DNA of 64,000 bases, from assembly GCF_009695935.1 (NCBI RefSeq), contig NZ_VUMY01000006.1:62001-126000 (forward strand). The letters are read 5' to 3'. A model generated the notes under the pieces. That model was not told the origin of the DNA and did not search any database. It worked only from the letters and a program-made list of their open reading frames with translations. This document shows positions 62,643-64,000 of this stretch, in pieces (the first letter of the stretch is position 1; each line of letters begins with the position of its first letter). The position numbers and the translations under genes are program-made. This stretch comes from Mobiluncus porci. Its GTDB lineage: Bacteria; Actinomycetota; Actinomycetes; Actinomycetales; Actinomycetaceae.

Positions 62643-62738
62643 CATAATAGAAAATAGAGTTACCCCGTTGTGATTCGGTGTTCGGAGGGGAAGCCGCAAC
62701 ACCGGCTTGGGGATTGTCCCCGACAACAGGAGGTAACC
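62643..62738 (+). promoter_or_regulatory. Structured leader pairing the DUF3145 ribosome-binding site
   Basis: CATAAT (62643-62648) is a likely -10. Then GTTACC-CC-GTTGT (62659-62671) can pair with ACAAC-AGGA-GGTAAC (62723-62737), which contains the Shine-Dalgarno AGGAGGT. Inside are two hairpins: GGTGTT/AACACC (62677-62703) and GGGGA-TTG-TCCCC (62709-62721). Together they form a three-way junction that would hide the start site: a candidate riboswitch or protein-controlled leader. Confidence 0.55.
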
Positions 62739-63236
62739 ATGAATCAGTACACGCGCGGCGTCCTGTTTATCCACACGGCGCCAAGGGCGCTTTGTCCTCA
62801 TATCGAGTGGGCTGCTAGTGCTGTCCTCAACCAGGAAGTGAACTTGGACTGGACGGTGCAAGACGCAGACCCGCGATTTTTTCGCGCCGAATTCTCTTGG
62901 GTCGGTCCGGTCGGAACCGGGGCGCGCCTCGCCTCCGGTCTGCGCGGTTGGGAACATCTTCGCTATGAAGTGACCGAGGATGCCGCCCCGGGAACCGATG
63001 GCGGTCGGTGGATGCACACCCCCGATCTCGGCATTTTCTACGCCCAAACCGACTCCGTGGGGAATGTGGTGGTGCCGGAAGGTCGGATTCTTGCCGCGCT
63101 GGAACACGCCGATGATCCGGTGCAAATGCGCCGCGACCTGGATGTGGCGCTCGGTCGAGCCTGGGACGAGGAACTCGAACCCTACCGCTGGGCCGGGGTC
63201 GGGGCGCCGGTCAAATACCTCCACAAAGTGGGTTGA
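62739..63236 (+). CDS. DUF3145 family protein
   Basis: 165 residues; actinobacterial family of unknown function (RGVLFIHTAPRALCPHIEWA, NLDWTVQDADPRFFRAEFSW, PDLGIFYAQTDSVGN). Soluble. ATG 62739 with a perfect AGGAGGT, set at the end of a structured leader. Confidence 0.9.
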   Translation: MNQYTRGVLFIHTAPRALCPHIEWAASAVLNQEVNLDWTVQDADPRFFRAEFSWVGPVGTGARLASGLRGWEHLRYEVTEDAAPGTDGGRWMHTPDLGIFYAQTDSVGNVVVPEGRILAALEHADDPVQMRRDLDVALGRAWDEELEPYRWAGVGAPVKYLHKVG

Positions 63237-63281
63237 TGCTAAATCCCCGCGAAAGAGCGGAAATTCATATATCCTAAAAAC

Positions 63282-63731
63282 ATGACAAAAACTGATTCCG
63301 CCGCCAAGGCGCAATCTCCTCACAAAGACCACGGCAATGAGAGCCTTGGTTTCCAATCCGGACAAATCATTCAGGAGTTCTACTACGACGATGACGCAGA
63401 CGAGAACCTTCGCCAGATCATTGAGAAAGCCATCGCATCCGAACTCGTAGACGAAGATTACGGCGATGTCTCCGATGGAGCCATAATCTGGTGGCGAGCC
63501 GAAGACGGAGAAGTCGATGACCTCGCGGATCTCCTCGTCGATGCCTCGGGCAACCTTGACAACGGGGGCCTCATCTGGGTGTTTGTCCCGAAAGCGGGCT
63601 CGAAAAACTCGGTGGACACCCAGTTTGTGGAAGAAGCCACTCAAACCGCGGGCCTTCGCGTCATGTCTTCCTCCCATGTTTCTCCCGATTGGTTGGGGAT
63701 TCGTCTCTTGGCGCGAGCCAGCGAACGCTAA
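63282..63731 (+). CDS. DUF3052 family protein
   Basis: 149 residues; actinobacterial family with LGFQSGQIIQEFYYDDDAD, SDGAIIWWRAEDGEVDDL and SPDWLGIRLLA. Unknown function. TATCCT is 6 nt before ATG. Confidence 0.9.
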   Translation: MTKTDSAAKAQSPHKDHGNESLGFQSGQIIQEFYYDDDADENLRQIIEKAIASELVDEDYGDVSDGAIIWWRAEDGEVDDLADLLVDASGNLDNGGLIWVFVPKAGSKNSVDTQFVEEATQTAGLRVMSSSHVSPDWLGIRLLARASER

Positions 63732-63834
63732 AACCCTTGTGGAAGCCCACCCCTAATCAATTTGTTAATAATCGAACACAAACTGGGGTCTAAAGCCCTA
63801 AAAACTTTCGCTCCAGAGAGGTAGCATTAAAGAC

Positions 63835-64000
63835 ATGAACACAAAGAAGTCTTCTGCTAGAAAATCCCATGGTCAACCCTCCCGTGACACCTACGATGTC
63901 GTCGTGATCGGCTCCGGCGCTGCCGGACTGTCCGCCTCCCTGGCGGCAGCTCGCCGCGGCTTGTCGGTTCTTATGGTCGAGAAAAGTAAAGAGTGGGGCG
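63835..64000 (+). CDS. FAD-dependent oxidoreductase, N-terminal part (cut by window end)
   Basis: Only 55 codons are visible. After a basic leader comes the FAD-binding dinucleotide fold YDVVVIGSGAAGLSASLAAA followed by the acidic ribose-binding end of strand 2 (LMVEKS). The pattern is that of the fumarate reductase/3-ketosteroid dehydrogenase group. TAGCAT lies 7 nt before ATG. Confidence 0.85.
   Translation, partial: MNTKKSSARKSHGQPSRDTYDVVVIGSGAAGLSASLAAARRGLSVLMVEKSKEWG

Overview
The window is a stretch of actinobacterial chromosome of moderately high GC. Its gene order is typical of Actinobacteria: obg-proB-proA-nadD-rsfS-phosphatase, prfB-ftsE-ftsX-M23-smpB, dapA-dapB-rnj, ftsK-pgsA-clgR and proS-def, together with the actinobacterial families DUF3046, DUF3052 and DUF3145. 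The moderate GC, a secreted protein with cell-wall-binding type 2 repeats and the small-genome style suggest an Actinomycetaceae member such as Mobiluncus. That genus assignment is inference. Both window ends cut genes: obg on the left and a flavoprotein on the right.

Layout. 1-8.0 kb: end of obg, proline synthesis (proB, proA), NAD synthesis (nadD), a very large proline-rich and collagen-like membrane protein, rsfS and a gpgP-like phosphatase. 8.3-9.4 kb: tRNA-Ala and a membrane zinc peptidase. 9.5-16.5 kb: a complete phosphate module on the minus strand (pstS-pstC-pstA-pstB-phoU-response regulator-sensor kinase). 16.8-18.9 kb: a two-gene Trk/Ktr potassium system whose channel gene carries a frameshift in a run of seven G. 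18.9-23.9 kb: prfB, the FtsEX division ABC complex, its probable M23 hydrolase partner and smpB. 23.9-26.2 kb: repeats, tRNA-Met, a small unknown gene and a remnant VapD toxin gene with a possible partner.

26.29-43.40 kb: a compact 17.1-kb siphovirus-type prophage inserted in tRNA-Asn, bounded by an exact 39-bp duplication. It has a divergent repressor/Cro switch, a small early region, HNH-TerS-TerL-portal-protease/capsid, connectors, tail genes with a programmed frameshift, amidase, two holin-like genes, an excisionase-like gene and a tyrosine integrase. The repressor reading frame runs through the attachment core. In the excised circle its stop codon is lost and the protein gains 26 residues that end over the integrase start. 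This matches the layout of integration-dependent immunity known from mycobacteriophages such as BPs and Brujita, and it is the most interesting observation here.

43.4-64 kb: a rhodanese lipoprotein, an anchored HNH-type nuclease, a decayed flavoprotein gene, the cell-wall-binding protein, an S4 protein, an M16 peptidase, lysine/diaminopimelate genes, RNase J, a PfkB-family kinase, ftsK-pgsA-clgR, proS-def, DUF3145 behind a structured leader, and DUF3052.

Two genome-wide habits show up. Many genes start exactly 6 nt after a TANNNT box with no Shine-Dalgarno sequence, which indicates leaderless transcripts and helped choose starts. The gaps between genes carry at least four families of small palindromic or tandem repeats.
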